DNA of 6,004 bases. It comes from Candidatus Saccharibacteria bacterium UBA2112. GTDB taxonomy: Bacteria; Patescibacteriota; Saccharimonadia; Saccharimonadales; Saccharimonadaceae. The position numbers and the translations under genes are program-made. Of this stretch, positions 1 to 5,871 are shown piece by piece (position 1 is the stretch's first letter; each line of letters starts with the position of its first letter). The notes under the pieces were generated by a model. That model saw nothing but the letters and a program-made list of their open reading frames with translations, did no database searches and was not told the DNA's origin. The stretch is from NCBI GenBank assembly GCA_002331045.1, contig DCYK01000047.1:1-6004 (forward strand). The letters run 5' to 3'.

Positions 1-411
1 ACCAGAACTTGGTACATTAAGACTGACGGTTGCTGTGCCACCACCACTGCTATTGTTATTACCATTTCCGCTAGTGCCTGACTTGTTTTGATTCGAGTTG
101 TTTTGTGCCGTTGTCTGTTCTTTATATTTTGCCTCTTCTGTTGGCTGATTCGATTTCTTTTGTTTCTTTTTTTCTTTTGTGTCTGCTGTCTCACCTCCAC
201 TGACGAGTGACTGGTTTAGTGTTGCATCGCTCTCCTGTAATTCGGTGTCTGTTGTTTGTGGAGCTGGTTTATTACTGGTGTTACTAAAGAGTCCATACGC
301 CAATTGCCATGATGCTAGAATGATAACAATAATTGCTATTATCGCAATCAAAAGTGAAGTCCGTCCGTGCCGAATAAGGAAATACCAGTAGTGAGGGAGG
401 GGATACTTCAT
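1..411 (-). CDS. Membrane-anchored protein with low-complexity extracytoplasmic linker, N-terminal part only
   Basis: The reading frame is open from ATG at 411 to the left edge: 137 codons without a stop, so the C-terminus is outside the window. The start is well bracketed, because an in-frame TAA lies at 427-429 and this is the first ATG after it. Residues 1-19 are aromatic and basic (IRHGR just before the membrane). Residues about 19-41 form one strong hydrophobic helix rich in Ile, Leu and Ala. From about 43 to 127 the chain is low complexity: Thr/Gln/Asn/Ser with a Lys-rich patch near 79-87, then a Gly/Ser/Asn-rich stretch. At 126-137 a beta-like sequence (TATVSLNVPSSG) suggests that a folded domain begins. 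By the positive-inside rule the N-terminus is cytoplasmic and the rest outside. No Shine-Dalgarno is visible. The family is not recognised; the missing C-terminal domain would decide the function. Certainty is high for a gene and low for its role. Confidence 0.8.
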   Translation of the reverse strand, partial: MKYPLPHYWYFLIRHGRTSLLIAIIAIIVIILASWQLAYGLFSNTSNKPAPQTTDTELQESDATLNQSLVSGGETADTKEKKKQKKSNQPTEEAKYKEQTTAQNNSNQNKSGTSGNGNNNSSGGGTATVSLNVPSSG

Positions 412-457
412 TCTGTTATGTTTGTGTTATGCCAATGAGGCTTATGGTTACTATATA

Positions 458-486
458 ACTATAGCATTTTTATTTATATAATGCAA
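458..486 (-). promoter_or_regulatory. Promoter for the left-edge membrane protein gene
   Basis: Read on the minus strand there is a -35 TTGCAT (486-481), exactly 17 bases of spacer, and a -10 TATAGT (463-458) preceded by TGC (466-464), which gives an extended -10. The start of transcription would fall near 451, leaving a leader of about 40 bases before the ATG at 411. A second TATAGT copy sits 8 bases further downstream (455-450). This is a sequence match only. Confidence 0.55.
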
Positions 487-498
487 TATCTCTACCTC

Positions 499-527
499 TT
501 TTGGTGCATAGGTTGCGCTGCTATACT
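499..527 (+). promoter_or_regulatory. Extended -10 promoter giving a leaderless uracil-DNA glycosylase mRNA
   Basis: TATACT at 522-527 is preceded by TG at 519-520 and one base, a full extended -10 motif. The -35 at 17 bases spacing (499-504, TTTTGG) is poor, as is common for extended -10 promoters. Transcription starting seven bases after the -10 begins at the A of the ATG at 534, so the message would have no leader. A perfect TATAAT also occurs upstream at 477-482 but has no recognisable -35. Confidence 0.5.
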
Positions 528-533
528 AGGGGC

Positions 534-1112
534 ATGGATAAGCAGGCTGAACTGGATAGGGTGCAACAAGCAATTATCAAAGGAGGGGTGTGCCCGGAGC
601 TTGCTGGACAAGCTACTAACCTGGTAATGGGCGATGGGAATACTGATGCGGAGATTGTATTTATTGGTGAAGCACCGGGCAAAAGCGAGGATGAGCAGGG
701 ACTGCCATTTGTTGGAGCGGCAGGAAAATTCCTGAACGAAATGCTCGCACAAGCAGGACTTGTTCGCTCTGATGTCTACATTACAAACATTGTCAAATAT
801 CGCCCTCCGAATAATCGTGATCCTCTACCCGAAGAGAAAAAGGCGTTTTGGCCCTACCTCATCAAGCAACTGCAAATTATTCAACCAAAAGTTATTATCA
901 CACTTGGTCGGCATAGTATGGAATATTTTTTGCCAGATATGAAGATTAGTCAGATTCATGGACAGGCCAAGCGGATCCAGTTTGGTGACAAAAAGGTTAT
1001 TATTGTACCTCTCTATCATCCGGCGGCAGCGCTGTACAATGGATCACTGCGACAAACACTGATTGATGATTTTCTGAATGTTCCCAAGATTATCGCAAAG
1101 CTTGAGGGCTGA
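534..1112 (+). CDS. Uracil-DNA glycosylase, family 4 type, lacking most Fe-S cluster cysteines
   Basis: This 192-residue enzyme should remove uracil from DNA (from cytosine deamination or dUTP misincorporation), starting base excision repair in the cytoplasm. Family 4 hallmarks are clear: GEAPG at 45-49 followed by SED, PFVGAAGKFLNEML at 58-71, TNIVKYRPP-NRDP at 84-97, and the second active-site motif HPAAALYN at 162-169. Length is normal for the family. ATG 534 is chosen over an upstream TTG at 501, because an extended -10 element lies inside that extension and the family homology starts after the ATG. Oddity: typical family 4 enzymes hold a 4Fe-4S cluster with four cysteines. Here only Cys20 remains; the other three positions appear to be Gly17, Tyr89 and Trp106. 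The mscS-like gene follows 27 bases later on the same strand, so the two are probably cotranscribed. Assignment to the family is firm; the cluster-free state is inferred by recalled alignment. Confidence 0.93.
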   Translation: MDKQAELDRVQQAIIKGGVCPELAGQATNLVMGDGNTDAEIVFIGEAPGKSEDEQGLPFVGAAGKFLNEMLAQAGLVRSDVYITNIVKYRPPNNRDPLPEEKKAFWPYLIKQLQIIQPKVIITLGRHSMEYFLPDMKISQIHGQAKRIQFGDKKVIIVPLYHPAAALYNGSLRQTLIDDFLNVPKIIAKLEG

Positions 1113-1139
1113 GTAGCGGCTATGGTACTGTAGAAAGAG

Positions 1140-1997
1140 ATGTTGGATTTTTTATTCGGAAGCGCACTTTTTGACAATCGGCTGACGCGGATTATCCTCG
1201 CCATTGCGGTGCTGGCTATTATTCAGATGGTTGTCAATCACTTTATCGGGCGCCTGGTTGAAAAGGCTGTTAGAGGTCATCACTATAAATCTGCTCGCGA
1301 AGAGAAGCAGCGCGAAGACACGTTAATTGGACTATTTCGTACAGCGTTAACGGTCGTATTGTGGATCGTTGGTATTATCTTTATCTTGCAGGAGTTCGGC
1401 GTGAACCTGGCGGCCCTGGCAACTGGTGCTGGACTAATTGGTATCGTTGTTGGCTTTGGTGCACAGAGTATGATAAAGGATTTTTTGAGTGGTATGTTTA
1501 TTATTCTCGAGAACCAATATCGAGTGGGTGATGTCGTTACAATTGGCGGTCACAGTGGCCTGGTGGAAAATGTGACGATTCGCATGACAAAGCTTCGTGA
1601 TTTGGATGGTAGCGTCTACTTTGTCCCGAATGGCGAGATCACAACAGTACGTAATATGACCCTTGAGTATTCCGGTGTGATTATCGAAGTAGGAATTAGT
1701 TATGATTCTGACGTAGAGCAGGCCAAGAAGCTGATTGATCAGGTTGGTCGCGACATGGCCGAGGATGCAGACTGGAAGGATCGTATTATCGAACCAATCA
1801 CTTTCTTGCGGCTTGATAGCTTTGGGGATTCCAGTGTCAATCTGATGGCAGTAGGCAAGACTATTCCAATAGAACAATGGAATGTTGCTGGTGAGTATCG
1901 TACGCGACTCAAGAGAGCGTTTGATAAGAACGGTGTCGAGATTCCCTTCCCACAGCGAGTGGTTCATTACGCAAAAGAGCAAAAATCAAAGAAATAA
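1140..1997 (+). CDS. Small-conductance mechanosensitive ion channel, MscS family
   Basis: The 285-residue product should be a homo-oligomeric (heptameric in E. coli MscS) membrane channel that opens under membrane tension and releases solutes on hypo-osmotic shock. Three membrane segments can be seen: about 14-36, about 64-83, and the pore-lining helix at about 88-120, which is rich in Gly and Ala with GFGAQ at 105-109. The MscS beta domain follows: YRVGDVVTIGG (127-137), VENVTIRMTKLRDLDG (142-157) and FVPNGEI (161-167). The cytoplasmic alpha/beta domain runs to a C-terminal IPFPQRVVH (268-276). Length matches the three-helix MscS class (E. coli MscS has 286 residues), with no extra domains. 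The start ATG 1140 is preceded by a purine stretch (AGAAAGAG) too close to be a good Shine-Dalgarno. It lies 27 bases after the glycosylase gene with no visible terminator, so translation probably depends on the shared transcript. A functional link to the glycosylase is not evident. Confidence 0.95.
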   Translation: MLDFLFGSALFDNRLTRIILAIAVLAIIQMVVNHFIGRLVEKAVRGHHYKSAREEKQREDTLIGLFRTALTVVLWIVGIIFILQEFGVNLAALATGAGLIGIVVGFGAQSMIKDFLSGMFIILENQYRVGDVVTIGGHSGLVENVTIRMTKLRDLDGSVYFVPNGEITTVRNMTLEYSGVIIEVGISYDSDVEQAKKLIDQVGRDMAEDADWKDRIIEPITFLRLDSFGDSSVNLMAVGKTIPIEQWNVAGEYRTRLKRAFDKNGVEIPFPQRVVHYAKEQKSKK

Positions 1998-2018
1998 TAT
2001 CGTTCGCTAGTCTTCCGC

Positions 2019-2047
2019 TTGCGTTTTTGCAAAATGTATGCTATTAT
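2019..2047 (+). promoter_or_regulatory. Promoter for rnj
   Basis: A -35 TTGCGT (2019-2024), 17 bases of spacer and a -10 TATTAT (2042-2047), with TG at 2039-2040 making it an extended -10. Transcription would begin near 2054, about 100 bases before the rnj start. An overlapping weaker pair is also possible: TTGCAA (2028-2033), 17 bases, TATTAC (2051-2056). No convincing terminator separates this from the end of the channel gene, so read-through is possible. Confidence 0.55.
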
Positions 2048-2053
2048 TTTATT

Positions 2054-2154
2054 ACTGCATTAGGGAACGACAGACTGTGACCATCCCACACCTTGTATAA
2101 CGTCAATAGTAAATAATAATTTCAAAACAAGAAACTAAGGAGAAATAACAATTT
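2054..2154 (+). promoter_or_regulatory. rnj 5' leader with Shine-Dalgarno
   Basis: The predicted leader is about 100 bases, the longest in the window. AAGGAG at 2137-2142 is a good Shine-Dalgarno match but ends 12 bases before the ATG, longer than the usual 5-9. An in-frame TAA at 2146-2148 rules out a start further upstream. A weak GGGA/TCCC pairing (2063-2066 with 2084-2087) is possible around a short ACAG-A-CTGT element. No known riboswitch is recognised. The upper end depends on the predicted promoter. Confidence 0.4.
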
Positions 2155-4308
2155 ATGGGTCAACGACGACTCGCCAATGCTGCGCCGGACGATCAAAGCA
2201 AGCGTCCTACTAGCCAGCAACGGCAAAAATCAAATAATTCGGTGCTCAATAGTACCAATACGCGTAAGGGCGAAGTATTTCGTGCCCAACGCCGTACCTC
2301 AGAGAATGTTAATCTGCGCGCTTCGCAGCATATGATCAATGTTCCGGTGAACAAATCTGTCTATAACGGCTACAGTGGCCAGCAATTTAGTATGGCAATC
2401 GCCAAAAAACGACCGCCAACGAAGGGCCCTGTCGTCAAGGTGATGCCAATTGGTGGATTAGGTGAAATGGGTATCGGCAAGAACATGATGGCAATTGAAT
2501 ACGAAGATGATATCATCGTGATTGATTGCGGCTTCCTGTTCCCTGGCGGTGATTATCCCGGCATTAATTACATTACACCGGACATTTCATATCTTGAACA
2601 AAATAAACATAAGCTTCGTGGCATTGTCTTTACGCATGGCCACCTGGATCATATTGGTGCAGCACGGCATATCTTGTCTAAACTGCAGGTGCCTGTGTAT
2701 GCCAGTCGATTTACGATGGCCATGGTCCAGCGAACGATGGAAGAGTCAACTGATGGCTATGAGCCGGAATATCACGAGATTAACCCCGAAAAACATGAAC
2801 GTGTACAGCTAGGCGATAGCTTTAATATTGAGCTTGTGCGCGTCTGTCACTCGATTCCAGATGCTTCAGCTGTTGTTATCCGGACGCCGCTCGGTGTCTT
2901 GGTAGATACTGGTGACTGGCGCTTCGAGGAGAACCCGGTTGACGGTGTGAAGTTTGACCTAGAGCGCTTGACCGAGATTGCTACGAAAGAAGGCATTCTT
3001 CTTCTCATGAACGAAAGTACGAACTGTGAAGATGAAGGAACGCATCAACACGGTGAGTTTGATATCAAAGAAAGCATGGGGCAGATTATGGATAAACATC
3101 CAAATAGCCGCATGATTATCTCAACATTCTCTTCTCAGCTGCATCGTCTACAGATCATTATGGAGGAGGCGCACAAGCACGGCCGGAAAGTTGCGATCGC
3201 TGGGTATAGTATGATTCAGAATACTGAGGTAGCGCTTCGCACTGGTACAATTAAAATTCCGAAAGACACCATTATAAAAATGGAAGACATCGTGAAGCTC
3301 CCCGATAGTAAGGTTGTCGTGCTATGTACTGGTTCTCAGGGTGAGTTTAACGCCGTGCTTAATCGTATGGCGAGTGGAGCTCATAAGCATCTGAAGGTGA
3401 AGAACTCGGATATTATAGTCTTTAGTTCAAGCGCGATTCCTGGTAACGAGAAGTACATCGTTCGAACGATTGATGGTTTGATGCGTGAAGGTAGTGAGGT
3501 TATTCGTGATCGCAAGACGCACCTGCATGGGATAGGGCGTATTCACCTGTCAGGACACGGATACTATGATGATCACGTACGATTGATTAATGCTCTTAAT
3601 CCAACGTATTACATGCCGATTCATGGTGAATTTCATATGCTCGTACATAATGCTGAACTCGCCGAAAAAGAGTGTGCTATCCCACGTGACAATATCTTTG
3701 TCTGCGATAGCGGTGATGTCATCGAGATTACGCCGAATGGTGCCAAGAAGAACGGGCGCATCCCAGTTGGCGGTATTATGTATGATGATAGCGGCGCAAT
3801 TGTTAGTGAAGTGGTGCTAAAAGATCGCATTCACATGGCCAATGAAGGGATGTTTGTTGTTGTGCTAACAGTGCAACGTGGCAGCGGGCGACTGCTTACG
3901 AGTCCTGACATCATCAGCCGTGGCTTTATCTATCTGCGCGACAGCGAAGAACTGATGGGGATGATTCGCCAATATCTGAAACAAAAAGTTGCTCGCAGCT
4001 TTGCCGGCAATAAAACCGACCTTGATCAAATCAAAAAAGAACTCAAGGACGAGATTACGCATATCTTGTATGATCAGACGCGTCGAACGCCAATTGTTAT
4101 TCCTGTGATCAATGAGATTGGTGGCGGTGGTAATAATAATCAGAACCGCAGTAACAGTAACAATAAACGACCACTTGTTCGTGATGTTGCAAAGCCGGCC
4201 AAGCCGCATTTTCAGCCAAAGCCGAAGAAGCTGCCACCAAAGCAGTACCCAGATACCGAGACGGTTGATCCGGCGCTACGTTCACGGAGTGAGACTCAAG
4301 CGTACTAG
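2155..4308 (+). CDS. rnj: Ribonuclease J (metallo-beta-lactamase/beta-CASP RNase) with long N- and C-terminal tails
   Basis: RNase J degrades and matures mRNA and rRNA in the cytoplasm through 5'-3' exonuclease and endonuclease activity, using two metal ions. The catalytic core starts near residue 93 (VVKVMPIGGLGEMG). Metal-site motifs: HGHLDH at 161-166, HSIPD with His232, and TGD with Asp254. The beta-CASP domain follows (STFSSQLHRLQ at 323-333, HGRKVAIAGYSM at 342-353, SSSAIPGNEK at 424-433). The lactamase fold then resumes with SGHG at 466-469 and PIHGEF at 488-493, and a C-terminal domain spans about 555-650. Typical RNase J has about 555 residues; this one has 717. The excess is a Gln/Asn/Arg/Ser-rich N-terminal tail of about 92 residues and an Asn-, then Lys/Pro-rich tail after about 656, both probably disordered. 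ATG 2155 is supported by an upstream Shine-Dalgarno and a close in-frame stop; the next ATGs (2332, 2392) lack one. The stop overlaps that of the convergent gene. The ftsK-like gene lies 1.6 kb downstream. Confidence 0.96.
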   Translation: MGQRRLANAAPDDQSKRPTSQQRQKSNNSVLNSTNTRKGEVFRAQRRTSENVNLRASQHMINVPVNKSVYNGYSGQQFSMAIAKKRPPTKGPVVKVMPIGGLGEMGIGKNMMAIEYEDDIIVIDCGFLFPGGDYPGINYITPDISYLEQNKHKLRGIVFTHGHLDHIGAARHILSKLQVPVYASRFTMAMVQRTMEESTDGYEPEYHEINPEKHERVQLGDSFNIELVRVCHSIPDASAVVIRTPLGVLVDTGDWRFEENPVDGVKFDLERLTEIATKEGILLLMNESTNCEDEGTHQHGEFDIKESMGQIMDKHPNSRMIISTFSSQLHRLQIIMEEAHKHGRKVAIAGYSMIQNTEVALRTGTIKIPKDTIIKMEDIVKLPDSKVVVLCTGSQGEFNAVLNRMASGAHKHLKVKNSDIIVFSSSAIPGNEKYIVRTIDGLMREGSEVIRDRKTHLHGIGRIHLSGHGYYDDHVRLINALNPTYYMPIHGEFHMLVHNAELAEKECAIPRDNIFVCDSGDVIEITPNGAKKNGRIPVGGIMYDDSGAIVSEVVLKDRIHMANEGMFVVVLTVQRGSGRLLTSPDIISRGFIYLRDSEELMGMIRQYLKQKVARSFAGNKTDLDQIKKELKDEITHILYDQTRRTPIVIPVINEIGGGGNNNQNRSNSNNKRPLVRDVAKPAKPHFQPKPKKLPPKQYPDTETVDPALRSRSETQAY

Positions 4309-5297
4309 CTATCTATATATGCTTGTCTGGCACACTGTGCTGTCACAATCGACTGCTTTTCATCATATAGTTTGGTGTACTCTGAGATTCTGCGTACGAG
4401 CCAATTGCGGTCGGTATTGCGGAGAGCGAATATGTCTTGGAGGAGTTGCGTGAGGGTGTTTTTCCTTTGACCTATGTCGTTGAGTGTCGCGTCTGGACAC
4501 TGAGCCTGATAACTCTCGAGCTGTTTGTTTATAAACTTTTTTGTCATCGCCTCGAATCGATCTAACGTGCGACGAGGAGTGGATGGCTGTCCCTTTGTCT
4601 TCTTTTCGAATTCGTGACGAAGAGCAAGTACTTCCATGAGCTCCACCTCACTACTCAGGATTCGCTGTAAAAAGTTGTCTGTTTCAAGATCAAGTTTTGT
4701 AAGCAAGCGATCGATCACTTTTATCCGTTGTTTTTCTTTTCGCAAGGTCCTTATGCGATGACGATAAATACGGTAGCGTCTCACGAGTCGACTAATGAAG
4801 GAGCGGTGCGGGTCATATGTCACGACGCGCAGCGATGTTGCCACTTCCCGATAGAGCGTCGCTTGCTGGTAATGTTCAAGTAACTGTTCGAGCTGGTCAG
4901 GAGGGAGGGTAAGAATTCGTCGGGCATGTTTTTGTGCCCGGCGGGGAAGGAGCGCGACTGTCTCTCGACGCAGTGTCTCCTGACGCATTTGGTAGAGATC
5001 GGTCGTAAGATTATCGGCCTGATTCTTTCCGATGAGCAAGCTTTTTTGCATCTGTGCGCGCATTGCTTCAAATGGTCGTTTCTGTTGTAAACTCTTGGTA
5101 GTCGGTTGATACAGTTCTTTACAGCGCGTATAGAAGGCAGCCTGATACTTTGTTTCTATTCCCTGTAAGAGGCGGCGTTCAGCGCGTGAGTACGAGCGAT
5201 CGGCAAGGTATGCATCGTGACGGAACTGTTCGACATTTTCTTGAGCTATATGAATAATCTCGTCAGACTCTTGCTTGCTGTATGGTCTCATGGTCAT
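4305..5297 (-). CDS. Unrecognised helical, basic protein, second gene of a minus-strand pair
   Basis: A 330-residue protein of no family I recognise. It is almost wholly helical in character and very rich in Arg, Gln, Leu and Lys. There is no signal peptide or membrane segment. Likely coiled-coil or long-helix stretches lie at about 36-60, 93-115, 134-153 and 175-235. A strongly basic segment at about 170-193 (RLVRRYRIYRHRIRTLRK) could bind nucleic acid or a partner protein, but this is speculation. The start is set at ATG 5297, which overlaps the upstream gene's TGA as ATGA and has GAAGGA seven bases ahead; ATG 5291, with GAAGGT six bases ahead, is the alternative. A longer TTG-start reading (5345) would run into the upstream gene and is not needed. 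At the other end its TAG shares the palindrome CTAG (4305-4308) with the rnj stop. The long open frame and coupled start make a real gene very likely. Confidence 0.85.
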   Translation of the reverse strand: MTMRPYSKQESDEIIHIAQENVEQFRHDAYLADRSYSRAERRLLQGIETKYQAAFYTRCKELYQPTTKSLQQKRPFEAMRAQMQKSLLIGKNQADNLTTDLYQMRQETLRRETVALLPRRAQKHARRILTLPPDQLEQLLEHYQQATLYREVATSLRVVTYDPHRSFISRLVRRYRIYRHRIRTLRKEKQRIKVIDRLLTKLDLETDNFLQRILSSEVELMEVLALRHEFEKKTKGQPSTPRRTLDRFEAMTKKFINKQLESYQAQCPDATLNDIGQRKNTLTQLLQDIFALRNTDRNWLVRRISEYTKLYDEKQSIVTAQCARQAYIDS

Positions 5298-5788
5298 ACC
5301 TTCATCCTTCGTAGTCGCTGAGGTACCTCGTAGATAACCTGCCAAGAATTGCTAAACGTATTAAACCGACGAATAGTAGTATACAGACCGTCAATCTCAA
5401 CGAGCGCAGGTGAGTAGGGTACAAGTAGTGAGTAGTAAGACTCCTCGTCATGGGTCCATTGGGTCCGTCCAGGATAGACACTTCTGAAGATGTTGTAGGC
5501 CCGTTGCAGAAAATAACTCTTATGTCCATGGGGTGCAGCATAGCGCCGAGGAGAGAACCCAGCATTTTTTGTTAATCTTTCAATATCACCGAGTCGAAGG
5601 GTTGAAGTGGATTCTATAAGCGCAAATACCTTTCTGTTATGGCAGCTAAAGACACTCATCGTAGCGTGCGGCGACAGAGTAATATCATCAAAAAGAACTT
5701 CACGCACTTTTACCTTGATTGCAAAGTGGTGCGTGCAAGATGAGGTTATCTCCTTTTTGCGAGTTTCCCTGTACTCCACACTGTTCAT
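5294..5788 (-). CDS. Unrecognised 164-residue protein, first gene of a minus-strand pair
   Basis: No family is recognised. The start ATG 5788 is bracketed by an in-frame TAA 12 bases upstream on the minus strand and is the first ATG available. The N-terminal half (about 16-60) alternates short hydrophobic strands (FAIKVKVREVLF, MSVFSCHNRKVFALI) and looks mixed alpha/beta. The middle (about 65-105) is basic with likely helices and a His/Arg-rich patch (SPRRYAAPHGHKSYFLQRA). The C-terminal part (about 113-158) is aromatic and strand-like (ESYYSLLVPYSPALVEIDG, then a NSWQVIYEV strand). Cys18 and Cys49 together with His19, His20, His41 and His50 could bind a metal, but no standard zinc spacing is present. 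There is no signal peptide or membrane helix, so it is probably cytoplasmic. Its TGA overlaps the next gene's ATG, so the two products are probably made together. No Shine-Dalgarno is visible. Confidence 0.8.
   Translation of the reverse strand: MNSVEYRETRKKEITSSCTHHFAIKVKVREVLFDDITLSPHATMSVFSCHNRKVFALIESTSTLRLGDIERLTKNAGFSPRRYAAPHGHKSYFLQRAYNIFRSVYPGRTQWTHDEESYYSLLVPYSPALVEIDGLYTTIRRFNTFSNSWQVIYEVPQRLRRMKV
5298..5310 (-). promoter_or_regulatory. Tandem Shine-Dalgarno sites deciding the start of the 330-residue gene
   Basis: On the minus strand GAAGGA (5310-5305) lies 7 bases before ATG 5297, and GAAGGT (5303-5298) lies 6 bases before ATG 5291. Both sites are inside the end of the upstream reading frame. 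Either start allows translational coupling; the proteins differ by two residues. Confidence 0.55.
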
Positions 5789-5823
5789 AATGGTTATATT
5801 AACATAATAATGACTATATTACA

Positions 5824-5871
5824 ATTATATTGCACTACTTGATACCTATAGTGCATGAAAGTGACTTGCAA
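5824..5871 (-). promoter_or_regulatory. Candidate promoter(s) for the minus-strand gene pair
   Basis: Two weak options read on the minus strand. One is -35 TTGCAA (5871-5866) with -10 TATAGG (5850-5845), but the spacer is only 15 bases. The other is a perfect TATAAT (5829-5824) with no matching -35. TTGCAA is its own reverse complement, so the same box would serve as the -35 of the divergent ftsK-like gene. Some promoter must exist here, because the next gene is divergent; which box is used is unclear. Confidence 0.35.
5831..5855. repeat. 7-bp inverted repeat between divergent genes, operator-like
   Basis: TGCACTA (5831-5837) is repeated perfectly inverted as TAGTGCA (5849-5855) with 11 bases between; centre-to-centre the half-sites are 18 bases apart. 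It overlaps the possible minus-strand -10 and sits just upstream of the plus-strand -35, a placement typical of operators. No run of T follows, so it is not a terminator. A chance occurrence cannot be excluded. Confidence 0.4.

Noticed and set aside
179..391. Plus-strand 70-codon reading frame
   Set aside because: It lies wholly opposite the better-supported membrane protein gene, which has a bracketed start, a clear membrane helix and a promoter; its own translation resembles no protein.
477..482. Perfect TATAAT upstream of the glycosylase
   Set aside because: No -35 at 16-18 bases and no TG extension; it lies in a generally AT-rich stretch, so it is kept only as an alternative to the extended -10 at 522-527.
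501..533. TTG start adding 11 residues to the glycosylase
   Set aside because: The extension contains the extended -10 element, and family 4 homology begins only after ATG 534.
579..590. AAAGGAGG followed by GTG inside the glycosylase gene, resembling an internal start site
   Set aside because: The purine-rich site is only one base from the GTG, no other start is suitably spaced, and it simply encodes Lys-Gly-Gly in a conserved reading frame.
1434..1982. Minus-strand 182-codon reading frame inside the channel gene
   Set aside because: It is antisense to the conserved pore and beta domains of the MscS protein; its His/Cys/Asn-rich translation is typical of a shadow frame, and it has no promoter or ribosome site.
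1979..2030. Possible terminator after the channel gene (GCAAAAA with TTTTTGC)
   Set aside because: The arms are 38 bases apart, only seven AT-rich pairs long, and no stable GC stem precedes the T run; it is more likely chance.
4112..4453. Plus-strand 113-codon frame spanning the rnj end
   Set aside because: It overlaps the real rnj C-terminus in another frame and the opposite-strand gene; its Arg/Ile/Val-rich translation carries no recognisable feature.
5302..5565. Minus-strand 87-codon frame inside the 164-residue gene
   Set aside because: It is a shadow of the longer frame, which has a bracketed ATG and an ATGA junction with the next gene.
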